64,000 nucleotides of DNA from CAIRDP01 sp037138335 (lineage in GTDB: Bacteria; Bacteroidota; Bacteroidia; Bacteroidales; FEN-979), in NCBI GenBank assembly GCA_037138335.1, contig JBAXIO010000011.1:69246-133245 (forward strand), in the 5' to 3' direction. The position numbers were made by a program, and so were the translations under genes. How positions within the stretch are numbered: position 1 is the stretch's first letter; each line of letters begins with the position of its first letter. The notes beneath the pieces were generated by a model that was not told where the DNA came from, did not search any database, and was given only the letters and a program-made list of their open reading frames with translations. Shown here in pieces: positions 52,130-59,905 of the stretch.

Positions 52130-53455
52130 TTACTTGGTTGTATTTACTCCGATGCAGAAATAATCGAAATCTTTTTTCCTGATCTCATTGACGTCATAAA
52201 TATTACGACCGTCAAAAATGACCGCTGTTTTAAGCAATTTCCTCATAACGTTGAAGTTCGGGAATTTGAATTCAGGCCATTCGGTAATCATCAGCAGGCA
52301 ATCGGCATCAATGAGAGCATCGTACTGGTCGGCGGCATATTCGATCTTGTCGCCCAGAATCCTTTTGGTCTCAGGCATCGCAACAGGGTCATAAGCTTTT
52401 ACTTTTGCACCTGCATCCATCAGTTTTTTAATGATGACAAGGGAAGGGGCTTCACGCATATCGTCGGTCTGGGGTTTGAACGAAAGCCCCCAGAGACCAA
52501 TGGTTTTGCCTTTCAGGTCCCCCTTGAAATAAGTATTGATCTTATTGAACATGACCGACTTCTGATCCTCGTTTACAGCTTCAACAGCTTTAAGGACCCT
52601 GAGTGAATATTTATTATCATCGGCAGTATGAATAAGGGCCTTAACGTCTTTAGGGAAACAACTTCCGCCATAACCTGCACCTGGATAAATGAATTTGTTC
52701 CCGATACGGGAATCGGAACCAATCCCTTTACGTACCATATTGATATCGGCTCCAACGATCTCGCAAAGGTTTGCAATATCGTTCATGAAGCTGATCTTGG
52801 TAGCAAGCATGGAGTTTGCCGCATATTTTGTCATTTCGGCCGAAACGATATCCATGAAAATAACAGGGTGCCCGTTAAGTGTGAACGGCTTGTAAAGGGC
52901 TTTCATCAGTTCTTCGGCCCTGGCAGAGTCGCAACCCACCACGATACGGTCGGGCTTCAGGAAGTCGTCCACTGCTGCTCCTTCTTTCAGGAATTCAGGG
53001 TTTGAAGCGACGTCAAATTCGATCTTGACTCCTCTTTTATCCAGTTCTTCCCTGAGGGCTTTCCTGACTTTTTCGGCTGTGCCGACCGGAACGGTGCTTT
53101 TAGTAACTATCAGGAGATAGTTGTCCATGTACTTTCCGCAATCCCGGGCAACAGAGATCACATACTGGAGATCGGCGCTTCCATCCTCATCCGGAGGGGT
53201 TCCTACTGCACTGAATACCACTTCACAGTCGACCAGGGCATCTTTCAGGCTGGTAGTGAAGGAAAGCCTGCCTTTTTTAACATTTCTGTGAACCATTTCT
53301 TCCAGACCTGGTTCATAAATTGGGATGATACCCTGATTCAGGTTATCGATTTTCTTTTTATCGATGTCAACGCATGTGACTTCAATACCGACTTCGGCAA
53401 AACATGTCCCGGTAACAAGGCCAACGTAGCCTGACCCAACGATAGCGACTTTCAT
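52130..53455 (-). CDS. ugd: UDP-glucose 6-dehydrogenase
   Basis: A 441-residue NAD-dependent dehydrogenase. The N-terminal GSGYVG (7-12) binds NAD, the catalytic Cys is in PGAGYGGSCFPKDVKAL (around residue 260), and the C-terminal GLSFKPQTDDMREAPS marks the second nucleotide-binding half. It oxidises UDP-glucose twice to UDP-glucuronate in the cytoplasm. The product feeds the decarboxylase encoded next. A candidate promoter with TACATTTG lies about 40 bp upstream. Confidence 0.95.
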   Translation of the reverse strand: MKVAIVGSGYVGLVTGTCFAEVGIEVTCVDIDKKKIDNLNQGIIPIYEPGLEEMVHRNVKKGRLSFTTSLKDALVDCEVVFSAVGTPPDEDGSADLQYVISVARDCGKYMDNYLLIVTKSTVPVGTAEKVRKALREELDKRGVKIEFDVASNPEFLKEGAAVDDFLKPDRIVVGCDSARAEELMKALYKPFTLNGHPVIFMDIVSAEMTKYAANSMLATKISFMNDIANLCEIVGADINMVRKGIGSDSRIGNKFIYPGAGYGGSCFPKDVKALIHTADDNKYSLRVLKAVEAVNEDQKSVMFNKINTYFKGDLKGKTIGLWGLSFKPQTDDMREAPSLVIIKKLMDAGAKVKAYDPVAMPETKRILGDKIEYAADQYDALIDADCLLMITEWPEFKFPNFNVMRKLLKTAVIFDGRNIYDVNEIRKKDFDYFCIGVNTTK

Positions 53456-53496
53456 AGACTTATGGTTTTTAAGTTAGGATTGTGGTTTTATCATAG

Positions 53497-53504
53497 CAAA
53501 TGTA
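53497..53504 (-). promoter_or_regulatory. Candidate -7 element of ugd
   Basis: On the minus strand TACATTTG matches TAnnTTTG exactly, about 42 bp before the ugd ATG. A TTTA about 20 bp upstream could serve as a weak -33 box. Confidence 0.45.
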
Positions 53505-53544
53505 AATATAAAACAAAAACCCTGTAAAAGTCAAAATAAAAAAA

Positions 53545-54366
53545 TTATAGCTGCAAACGGGTCTGGATCTGCTGTACGTCTTTTTTAAGCTGTTTGACGG
53601 TTTCCAGCAGGACTTTATTTTCATTCTCCTGGTTTTCAGGAAGTTTAGGACTGATATAATGAACGAACTGCCAGATTTCCCTGATGTTGTTGGCAGGCAG
53701 GTCATAGGGCTCATATAAGGGGTTCAGTGAATGGAGCCTCAGCGCACCGTACTCTTTCAGCTTATTTTCCAGAACTTTAAACACTATTCCCTCATCCGCA
53801 GTCAAAATAATATAGGCATCCTTGTCTTTAATGGAATTCCAGTCCTGAAGGAACATGCCGGTCACAAATGCGCCGTGCGGGATAGGCAGCATGGAGTCGC
53901 CGCTGACCTGGAAAGTTCGGTATTTCTTTTGTTTTGAGAGAAAGGGCATCCTGAATGTAGGTAAAATGCTGATGTATTCGGGATCGGCAAAACCTGTAGC
54001 ATAGCCTGCCTTGGCTTTTTCGGTGACCAGCTCTATGTTTTCCTCGTTATCGCCGCCAACCGTGGTAGTTAGAATCCTGAGGTTCGAGCCCCTGATATAG
54101 ACGTCGTACCCACGTTCAAGCTGGCGTACCTGGCTTTCGGGAAGGCTGCAGAGGTCGACCTTGATCAGTGTGTCGATGGCTACGTTGAAATATTTCGAAA
54201 GGATGATGAGTGCTTCGAAACCCGGCTGGGCCACGGCATTTTCGTAACCACTTAAGGTTGATCGCTTCATTTCCAGTGTGTCAGCTACGTCGTCCTGGGT
54301 CAGTCCGCGGCGACGGCGTAAAAATTTAATGTTTGAACTAAAGAACATGGCATAAAATTTTGGCAT
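53545..54366 (-). CDS. XRE-family repressor with S24 (LexA/CI-like) self-cleavage domain
   Basis: A 273-residue repressor. A helix-turn-helix domain spans about 11-66 (IKFLRRRRGLTQDDVADTLEMKRSTLSGYENAVAQPGFEALIILSKYF). The S24 domain begins after the probable cleavage bond A120-G121 in TEKAKAGYATGF and has Ser158 (VSGDSMLP) and Lys197 (GIVFKVLE) as the catalytic dyad. A short coiled coil ends the protein. Proteins of this design are inactivated by RecA-stimulated self-cleavage after DNA damage. It is divergent from dinB, and the intergenic region holds two copies of a palindromic site, so it is inferred to repress the polymerase cassette and itself. The ATG at 54346-54348 (MFFSSNIK) is an alternative start. 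Confidence 0.88.
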   Translation of the reverse strand: MPKFYAMFFSSNIKFLRRRRGLTQDDVADTLEMKRSTLSGYENAVAQPGFEALIILSKYFNVAIDTLIKVDLCSLPESQVRQLERGYDVYIRGSNLRILTTTVGGDNEENIELVTEKAKAGYATGFADPEYISILPTFRMPFLSKQKKYRTFQVSGDSMLPIPHGAFVTGMFLQDWNSIKDKDAYIILTADEGIVFKVLENKLKEYGALRLHSLNPLYEPYDLPANNIREIWQFVHYISPKLPENQENENKVLLETVKQLKKDVQQIQTRLQL

Positions 54367-54378
54367 TGCAAATATAAT

Positions 54379-54393
54379 GATTATATTGTAATC
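54379..54393. promoter_or_regulatory. Putative S24-repressor operator O1
   Basis: GATTA-TATTG-TAATC, a perfect 5+5+5 palindrome 13 bp upstream of the repressor start codon. The same arms and spacing recur in O2, with starts 23 bp apart, about two helical turns. Confidence 0.65.
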
Positions 54394-54399
54394 GCAAAA

Positions 54400-54418
54400 A
54401 TGATTAAAAAATAATCAT
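54400..54418. promoter_or_regulatory. Putative S24-repressor operator O2
   Basis: ATGATTA-AAAAA-TAATCAT, a perfect 19-bp palindrome containing the same GATTA-N5-TAATC core (54402-54416) as O1. It overlaps the first two bases of the dinB start codon, so bound repressor would block both transcription and access to the dinB start. Confidence 0.68.
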
Positions 54419-55568
54419 GATTATTTTTAACCGCAACATTGTCCATTTTGACCTCGACACCTTCTTTGTGTCGGTGGAAAGGCTTGTCAATCCTGCATTG
54501 CTGGGGAAACCGGTGATCATAGGAGGGACTTCCGACCGGGGGGTGGTGGCGAGTTGCAGCTACGAGGCGAGGAAGTTCGGGGTGCATTCGGCCATGCCGA
54601 TGAAAATGGCCCGTACGCTTTGCAGGGATGCCGTGATCGTTCGTGGGGATATGGAGTTGTACTCAAGATACTCGCATGATGTGACTGACATCATTGCGGA
54701 AAAGGCTCCCATGTATGAGAAGGCATCCATCGATGAACATTATATTGATGTGACGGGGATGGACCGCTTTTTCGGCACACTTACATGGACTCATGAGCTC
54801 AGGCAGAGCATCATCAGGAATACCGGGCTGCCTATCTCTTTCGGGCTTTCGGTGAACAAGACGGTTTCGAAGATCGCTACGGGCGAGGCCAAGCCCAACG
54901 GGGAGCTGCAGGTGCAGCGCGAGGCTGTGAAGCCTTTCCTTGCGCCCCTTTCGATCAGGAAGATACCTATGATAGGGGAGAAGACCTACCGGCTGCTGAG
55001 GTCCATGGGGATCGTGACGATAGACACCCTCAGCCAGGTCCCGGTGGAGATGATGGAAAGGGTGATGGGCAAGAACGGGATCATGATATGGGAGAAGGCC
55101 AACGGGCAGGATTCTGCGCCTGTGGTGCCGTATTCTGAGAGCAAATCGATCAGCACAGAGACCACCTTTGAGCAGGATTCCATAGATGTGGTGAAGATGA
55201 AGGAGAAGCTGGTTAAGATGGTCGAAAAGATCGCTTTCGAGCTCAGGGACCAGCAGAAGCTCACCTCCTGCGTCACGGTGAAGATCCGCTATTCCAACTT
55301 CGACACCCACACCCTGCAGAAACACGTGCCTTACACGGCGTTTGACCATATCCTGATCCCCCTGGTAAAGGACCTGTTTGACCGGCTCTACCAGCGCCGC
55401 ATGCTGATCCGCCTTATCGGTGTGCGCTTCAGCGGGCTGGTAGCAGGCAATCCGCAGTTGAACATGTTCGAGGACAGCAGTGAGATGATCAGCCTGTACC
55501 AGGCCCTCGACAAGGTCCGCAACAAGTACGGGCAGAAGATCGTGAGGAGGGGGGTGGCGTGTACCTGA
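54417..55568 (+). CDS. dinB: Y-family DNA polymerase IV (DinB-like)
   Basis: A 383-residue translesion polymerase. The palm has HFDLDTFFVSVE (Asp12) and KASIDEHYIDVTG (Asp106-Glu107); the usual Ala/Cys after the DE pair is His here. YSRYSHDVTDI and ISFGLSVNKTVSKIATGEAKPNG are standard for the family. The little-finger domain follows, and QLNMF near 347-351 is a good beta-clamp binding motif. It copies damaged templates with low fidelity. The gene is divergent from the S24 repressor, and its last 10 bp overlap the DnaE-type gene, whose ribosome-binding site AGGAGG lies within dinB. Confidence 0.93.
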   Translation: MIIFNRNIVHFDLDTFFVSVERLVNPALLGKPVIIGGTSDRGVVASCSYEARKFGVHSAMPMKMARTLCRDAVIVRGDMELYSRYSHDVTDIIAEKAPMYEKASIDEHYIDVTGMDRFFGTLTWTHELRQSIIRNTGLPISFGLSVNKTVSKIATGEAKPNGELQVQREAVKPFLAPLSIRKIPMIGEKTYRLLRSMGIVTIDTLSQVPVEMMERVMGKNGIMIWEKANGQDSAPVVPYSESKSISTETTFEQDSIDVVKMKEKLVKMVEKIAFELRDQQKLTSCVTVKIRYSNFDTHTLQKHVPYTAFDHILIPLVKDLFDRLYQRRMLIRLIGVRFSGLVAGNPQLNMFEDSSEMISLYQALDKVRNKYGQKIVRRGVACT

Positions 55569-58500
55569 ACTGCCACTCATATTACTCCCTGCGCTACGGC
55601 ACCCTTTCGGTCGAAAAACTGGTTGAGGAGGCCGTACGCTGCGGGGTGCAGGCCCTGGCGCTTACCGATATCAACAATTCCACGGGCATCATGGAGTTTA
55701 TCCAGGTTTGCACCGACAAGGGGGTGAAGCCCATTGCAGGGATAGAGTTCCGTCGCAATGACGAACTGTTGTATGTGGGCCTGGCGCGCAATAACGAGGG
55801 GTTTAGGGAATTGAACGAATTCCTGAGCCGGCATAATATCCGGAACCAGCCTTTGCCCGATAAACCGGAGGGGCTGGAGAATGTGCGCTGGGTAGTTTCT
55901 CCGCAGGTCAGCGAGAAGCGGGAAACGAGAAGCGAAAAAAGAACTGATCTTTCACTGCCTCACAACCCCGCTACCTCGCTGCCTTCTACTTATATAGGTC
56001 TCCCACCTGCCTCCGCGAATCGTTTAATACTTTCGCGCCATCGCCACCTCATGGACCGCATGGTGATCTGGCAGCCCGTGACGGTGCTGGATGAAAAATC
56101 GTACGAGCTTCACAGGAATTTCAGGGCGGTAGATAAGAATGTTTTGCTGAGCCGGCTGGAGCCGGGGCAGCTGGCCTCACCTTCGGAAGTGATGATGCCC
56201 ATAGATGATCTGCTGGAGCCTTACCGTGAATTCCCGGGGATCATCCGCAATACGGAGAAGCTGATGGAAGACTGCAGCATAGGCTTCGACTTCAGGGAGT
56301 GCAAGAACAAGAGGAGTTTTACCGGTAATGTGTATGATGACCAGGTCCTGCTGGAGAAACTCGCACTCGACGGCTTACAGTACCGTTATGGCTCAGGAAA
56401 TACCGAAGCCGTCAACCGGATAAAACACGAACTGGGGATCATCAGCCGCATGGGTTTCTCAGCTTATTTTCTCATCGCCTGGGATATTATACGTTATTCG
56501 ATGTCGAGGGGATTTTACCATGTGGGCAGGGGAAGCGGAGCAAATAGCATTATTGCTTATTGCTTGAAAATCACAGATGTTGACCCGATTGACCTCGACC
56601 TTTACTTTGAGCGTTTTATCAATCCCAAACGAACCTCACCCCCCGACTTCGACATCGATTATTCCTGGAAGGAAAGGGACGAGGTACTCGACTATATATT
56701 CAAACGGTATGGCCATGAACATACAGCCCTGCTGGGGGCCATGTCGACCTTCCGCGACCGCTCCATCATCCGTGAACTGGGAAAGGTTCACGGCCTCCCC
56801 AAGCAGGAGATGGACCTCTTTATCAAGCATCCTGAGGATGCCATCCACAATAACCATATCATAAAGAAGATCAATGAACTGGGTGAGATGATGGCGGATT
56901 TTCCGAATATGAGGACCATACATGCCGGGGGCGTGCTCATCTCCGAACATCCCATCACCTGCTATACATCCCTCGACATGCCGCCAAAGGGCTTTCCAAC
57001 CACCCAGTTCGATATGTACGTGGCCGAAGATATAGGCTTCGAGAAACTGGACATCCTGAGCCAGAGGGGGATAGGACATATATACGAGACGGCGGGAATT
57101 GTGCGCAGGAACAAGGGGGTAAGTGTAGATGTTCACAGGATCAATGAGTTCAAGGCGGATGAGGAAGTGAAGAAACTCCTTCGTATCGGGAAGACCATCG
57201 GCTGTTTTTACGTGGAAAGCCCGGCCATGAGGGGGCTCCTTAAGAAGCTGCATTGCGACAGTTACCGCAGCCTGGTGGCGGCAAGTTCAATTATCAGGCC
57301 GGGGGTGGCACGTTCGGGGATGATGAAGGAGTATATCTTCAGGTTCCATAACCCGGGGAAATTCAAATATATGCATCCCATCATGGAGGAACAGCTGAAG
57401 GAGACTTACGGGGTGATGGTGTACCAGGAGGATGTGCTGAAGATCTGCCATCATTTCGCGGGCCTCGACCTGGCCGATGCCGATGTGCTGAGAAGGGCGA
57501 TGAGCGGGAAATACAGGTCAAAAAAGGAGCTGCAGAGGATAGTCGACAAGTTCTTCGAGAACTGCCGCAGGTTCGGCTACCCCGAAGAGGTGACGAAGGA
57601 AGTATGGAGGCAGATCGAGTCTTTTGCAGGCTATTCCTTCTCGAAGGCGCATTCGGCCTCCTATGCGGTGGAGAGCTACCAGAGCCTGTTTTTAAAAGCG
57701 CATTACCCGCTTGAGTTCATGGTAGGGGTCATCAACAATTTCGGGGGATTTTATCCTTCCTGGGTATATTTCAACGAGGCAAGGAACTGGGGTGCGAAGA
57801 TCCATCCTCCCTGCGTGAACCGGGGTGAATACAAGACCTGTATCCGGGGGGAGGATGTGTATGTGGGGTTCGTTCATGTTAACGGACTTGAGGCGGTGGT
57901 AGGGAAAGCCATTGCGGGAAACCGGGAGCCGGGAACCGGAAACCGGATCACGAGTCACGAGTCGCGGATCACCGATCGGAAAGCAGGAAGCGAAAATGAA
58001 TCATCCCGCATCCTGCATCCTGCATCCTGCGGTGAATACAGGGACCTTGAGGATTTCATTGAACGTGTGCCGGCCAGCCTCGAACAGCTCATCATCCTGA
58101 TCCGTGCCGGGGCCTTCAGGTTCACGTGCAAGCCAAAGGCCCTGCTTCTGTGGGAGGCGCATATGCTGCTCGGCTGCCGGAAACAGGGAGTGGGGAGCCG
58201 GAAACAGGGAGCCGGAAACAGGAAACAGGAAACCGGATTTTTGGTCCCGGTTCCTGATTCCCGGTTCCCGATTCCCGTTTCCCGTTTCCCGTTTCCCGGG
58301 TCCCCCCTGGGCCGGCGCCATGTAAACAAGGAACATTCGCTGGTTACCGACCATCCGGAAGCATATTTTTCCCGTTCCCTTCATCCTGCCGCGGATATCC
58401 CGATGGTTGCCGACCAAAGCCTCTTCAATACGCGGCCGAAAAAATTTGAACTTCCTGCCCTGGCTCAAAGCACCCTGGAAGAAGTCTATGACGAGATAGA

Positions 58501-58861
58501 ACTCCTTGGCTGGCCTGTTTCAAATTCGTATTTCGAACTGCTTGAAACCCCGTTCAGGGGAGAGATCATGGCCCGGGAAATGATGGGGAAATCCGGTAAA
58601 AAAGTGCGTATGCTCGGGCTGCTGGTCACGATCAAATATGTACGGACGGTGCGGAAGGAATGGATGCACTTTGGCACTTTCATCGATTTCGAAGGACAGT
58701 TCTTCGATACGGTTCATTTCCCCAAGGCAGTTGAAAAATATCCTTTCAGGGGTGAAGGGGTATACCTGGTAATGGGTAAGATTGTTGAGGAATTTGGCTT
58801 TCCCAGCCTCGAAGTCGAAAAAATGGCAAAGATGCCGCTTAAGAAAGACCCGAGGAGCTGA
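55559..58861 (+). CDS. DnaE-type DNA polymerase III alpha subunit, paired with DinB (error-prone DnaE2/ImuC-like role)
   Basis: An 1100-residue C-family polymerase starting at GTG 55559, with AGGAGG 8 bp before it. The PHP domain starts YLNCHSYYSLRYG and ALTDINNS: the usual first HxH is NxH and TDH is TDI, so the PHP metal site is degraded. The palm has PDFDIDYSWKERDEVLDYI (362-380) with the catalytic Asp residues, then MRTIHAGGVLISEHP, GCFYVESPAMRGLLKKL and YGVMVYQEDVLKICHHFAGLDLADADVLRRAMSGK. Its C-terminus has an OB-like region. Three low-complexity segments (about residues 115-145, 786-826 and 871-921) are unlike other DnaE proteins; the last two are encoded by inverted repeat arrays. Its placement with dinB under an S24 repressor suggests SOS mutagenesis rather than chromosome replication. 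Confidence 0.9.
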   Translation: MYLNCHSYYSLRYGTLSVEKLVEEAVRCGVQALALTDINNSTGIMEFIQVCTDKGVKPIAGIEFRRNDELLYVGLARNNEGFRELNEFLSRHNIRNQPLPDKPEGLENVRWVVSPQVSEKRETRSEKRTDLSLPHNPATSLPSTYIGLPPASANRLILSRHRHLMDRMVIWQPVTVLDEKSYELHRNFRAVDKNVLLSRLEPGQLASPSEVMMPIDDLLEPYREFPGIIRNTEKLMEDCSIGFDFRECKNKRSFTGNVYDDQVLLEKLALDGLQYRYGSGNTEAVNRIKHELGIISRMGFSAYFLIAWDIIRYSMSRGFYHVGRGSGANSIIAYCLKITDVDPIDLDLYFERFINPKRTSPPDFDIDYSWKERDEVLDYIFKRYGHEHTALLGAMSTFRDRSIIRELGKVHGLPKQEMDLFIKHPEDAIHNNHIIKKINELGEMMADFPNMRTIHAGGVLISEHPITCYTSLDMPPKGFPTTQFDMYVAEDIGFEKLDILSQRGIGHIYETAGIVRRNKGVSVDVHRINEFKADEEVKKLLRIGKTIGCFYVESPAMRGLLKKLHCDSYRSLVAASSIIRPGVARSGMMKEYIFRFHNPGKFKYMHPIMEEQLKETYGVMVYQEDVLKICHHFAGLDLADADVLRRAMSGKYRSKKELQRIVDKFFENCRRFGYPEEVTKEVWRQIESFAGYSFSKAHSASYAVESYQSLFLKAHYPLEFMVGVINNFGGFYPSWVYFNEARNWGAKIHPPCVNRGEYKTCIRGEDVYVGFVHVNGLEAVVGKAIAGNREPGTGNRITSHESRITDRKAGSENESSRILHPASCGEYRDLEDFIERVPASLEQLIILIRAGAFRFTCKPKALLLWEAHMLLGCRKQGVGSRKQGAGNRKQETGFLVPVPDSRFPIPVSRFPFPGSPLGRRHVNKEHSLVTDHPEAYFSRSLHPAADIPMVADQSLFNTRPKKFELPALAQSTLEEVYDEIELLGWPVSNSYFELLETPFRGEIMAREMMGKSGKKVRMLGLLVTIKYVRTVRKEWMHFGTFIDFEGQFFDTVHFPKAVEKYPFRGEGVYLVMGKIVEEFGFPSLEVEKMAKMPLKKDPRS
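57915..58031. repeat. Repeat array G inside the DnaE-type gene
   Basis: GGGAAACC, GGGAGCC, GGGAACC and GGAAACC units, then CACGAGT-like units and three ATCCTGC heptamers. The reading frame stays open, giving a segment rich in G, N, R, E and S (about residues 786-824) between normal DnaE sequence on both sides (HVNGLEAVVGKAI and GEYRDLEDFIERVP). Confidence 0.78.
58176..58307. repeat. Repeat array H inside the DnaE-type gene (large inverted repeat)
   Basis: The left arm has CCGGAAACAGGGAG and GGAAACA units (58177-58237). The right arm has TCCCGGTTCC, then seven or so units of TTCCCGn (58244-58302). The arms are near complements around a TTTTTGG loop, so a hairpin of more than 50 bp is possible. 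Translation continues through it as basic then proline-rich sequence (GSRKQGAGNRKQETGF, VPVPDSRFPIPVSRFP). Confidence 0.82.
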
Positions 58862-58870
58862 AAGCCTAAA

Positions 58871-58916
58871 CTCCGGTTCCGGGTTCCTGACTCCCAGTTC
58901 CCGGTTCCCGGTTCAG
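58871..58916. repeat. Repeat array I between the DnaE-type and methyltransferase genes
   Basis: CTCCGGTTCCGGGTTCC followed by TTCCCGG and GTTCCCGG units, the right-arm type of arrays G and H. It occupies the whole gap between the convergent genes and includes the TGA stop of the methyltransferase. Confidence 0.78.
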
Positions 58917-59905
58917 GGCTTTGTCCCGATGATATACTGGGAACCTGAAGGAGCTTCAATGGTCCTGATATCTTCCAGACCTGCCGACTTCATCCAGCTG
59001 CTGATCTCTGCAACGGTATAAGTGTCACCGCGCGGAGTGCCAACGAGCATATTAATGGCAAATACCGCTCCCTGGAAGGGTTGTGTGCGGTCGTCACTCA
59101 TCAGGTGATCCATAATCACAAGCTGTCCGCCCGGGTTCAGGGCATCTGCACCCTTTTGGATCAGAAGCTCATTCTCCCCTGGATCATTAATGTGAATGAT
59201 TGCGAACATCAGAACCATGTCGAAACCCGATCCCAGGCTGTCGGCGAGATAATTCCCCCGGGCAGTTCCTGCCTTTTCATCAAGTTTATACCTGCTGATG
59301 TATTTCCGGGTGATGGGCTCAACATTGGGAAGATCGAAAATCACGGCGGTCGCCTGTGGGTTTTTCTTTAACAAGGCAAAGGAAAAGGCTCCTGAACCTC
59401 CTCCAACATCAAGTATACTGTTCACTCCCTCAGGATCAAGCAGGGTGGCCAGTTCTTCAGCCTGGGAAACGGCGCGGGTATGCATGGCGGCAATGAAGGC
59501 CTCAAGCCAGGTATCGCCTCTCTTGTTGATGTCCATCTCGAATTCGACTGCAGTGCCCTTGCAGACTGCCTCGGTAAGTGTGTTCCACCTTCTCCAGAGA
59601 TCGGAAGTATGACCCAGCCCTCCGAGAAAAGCCGGTGAAGATGATACCATATATTTCTCGGAAAAAGCTGAGTTCGTAAAGAGACCGTGCTTTTTATCCA
59701 GCAGGCCAAGGCCCGTCAAAACGTTCATAAGCCTGTCAGTGGCTCTTTTATCGGTATTGATGAGTGAAGCGAGATCGGCCGATGAACATGATTTCCCATC
59801 CAGATGGTCGAACACCTTTAATTCATAAGCCGTCAGGATAATTCTGCTGAGCCTGAATCCATTCACAAGCTCCATAAGCATGGCAGGGGTTTCTATCTTC
59901 ATCAT
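58913..59905 (-). CDS. SAM-dependent O-methyltransferase (COMT/hydroxyneurosporene methyltransferase type)
   Basis: A 330-residue enzyme. The N-terminal 95 residues are the winged-helix dimerisation domain (LTAYELKVFDHLDGKSCSSADLASLINTDKRATDRLMNVLTGLGLL). The Methyltransf_2 domain has motif I ILDVGGGSGAFSFALLKKNPQA and later GFDMVLMFAIIHINDPGENELLIQKGADALNPGGQLVIMDHLM. The histidine of IIH is a candidate general base. Enzymes of this group methylate hydroxyl groups of small aromatic or isoprenoid compounds; the substrate is unknown. The start codon overlaps the stop of the peptidase gene by 4 bp (ATGA). Confidence 0.87.
   Translation of the reverse strand: MMKIETPAMLMELVNGFRLSRIILTAYELKVFDHLDGKSCSSADLASLINTDKRATDRLMNVLTGLGLLDKKHGLFTNSAFSEKYMVSSSPAFLGGLGHTSDLWRRWNTLTEAVCKGTAVEFEMDINKRGDTWLEAFIAAMHTRAVSQAEELATLLDPEGVNSILDVGGGSGAFSFALLKKNPQATAVIFDLPNVEPITRKYISRYKLDEKAGTARGNYLADSLGSGFDMVLMFAIIHINDPGENELLIQKGADALNPGGQLVIMDHLMSDDRTQPFQGAVFAINMLVGTPRGDTYTVAEISSWMKSAGLEDIRTIEAPSGSQYIIGTKP

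Noticed and set aside
54663..55580. Minus-strand 305-codon open frame opposite dinB, rich in H, D, R and L
   Set aside because: It is a shadow of the GC-rich dinB codons and has low-complexity composition.
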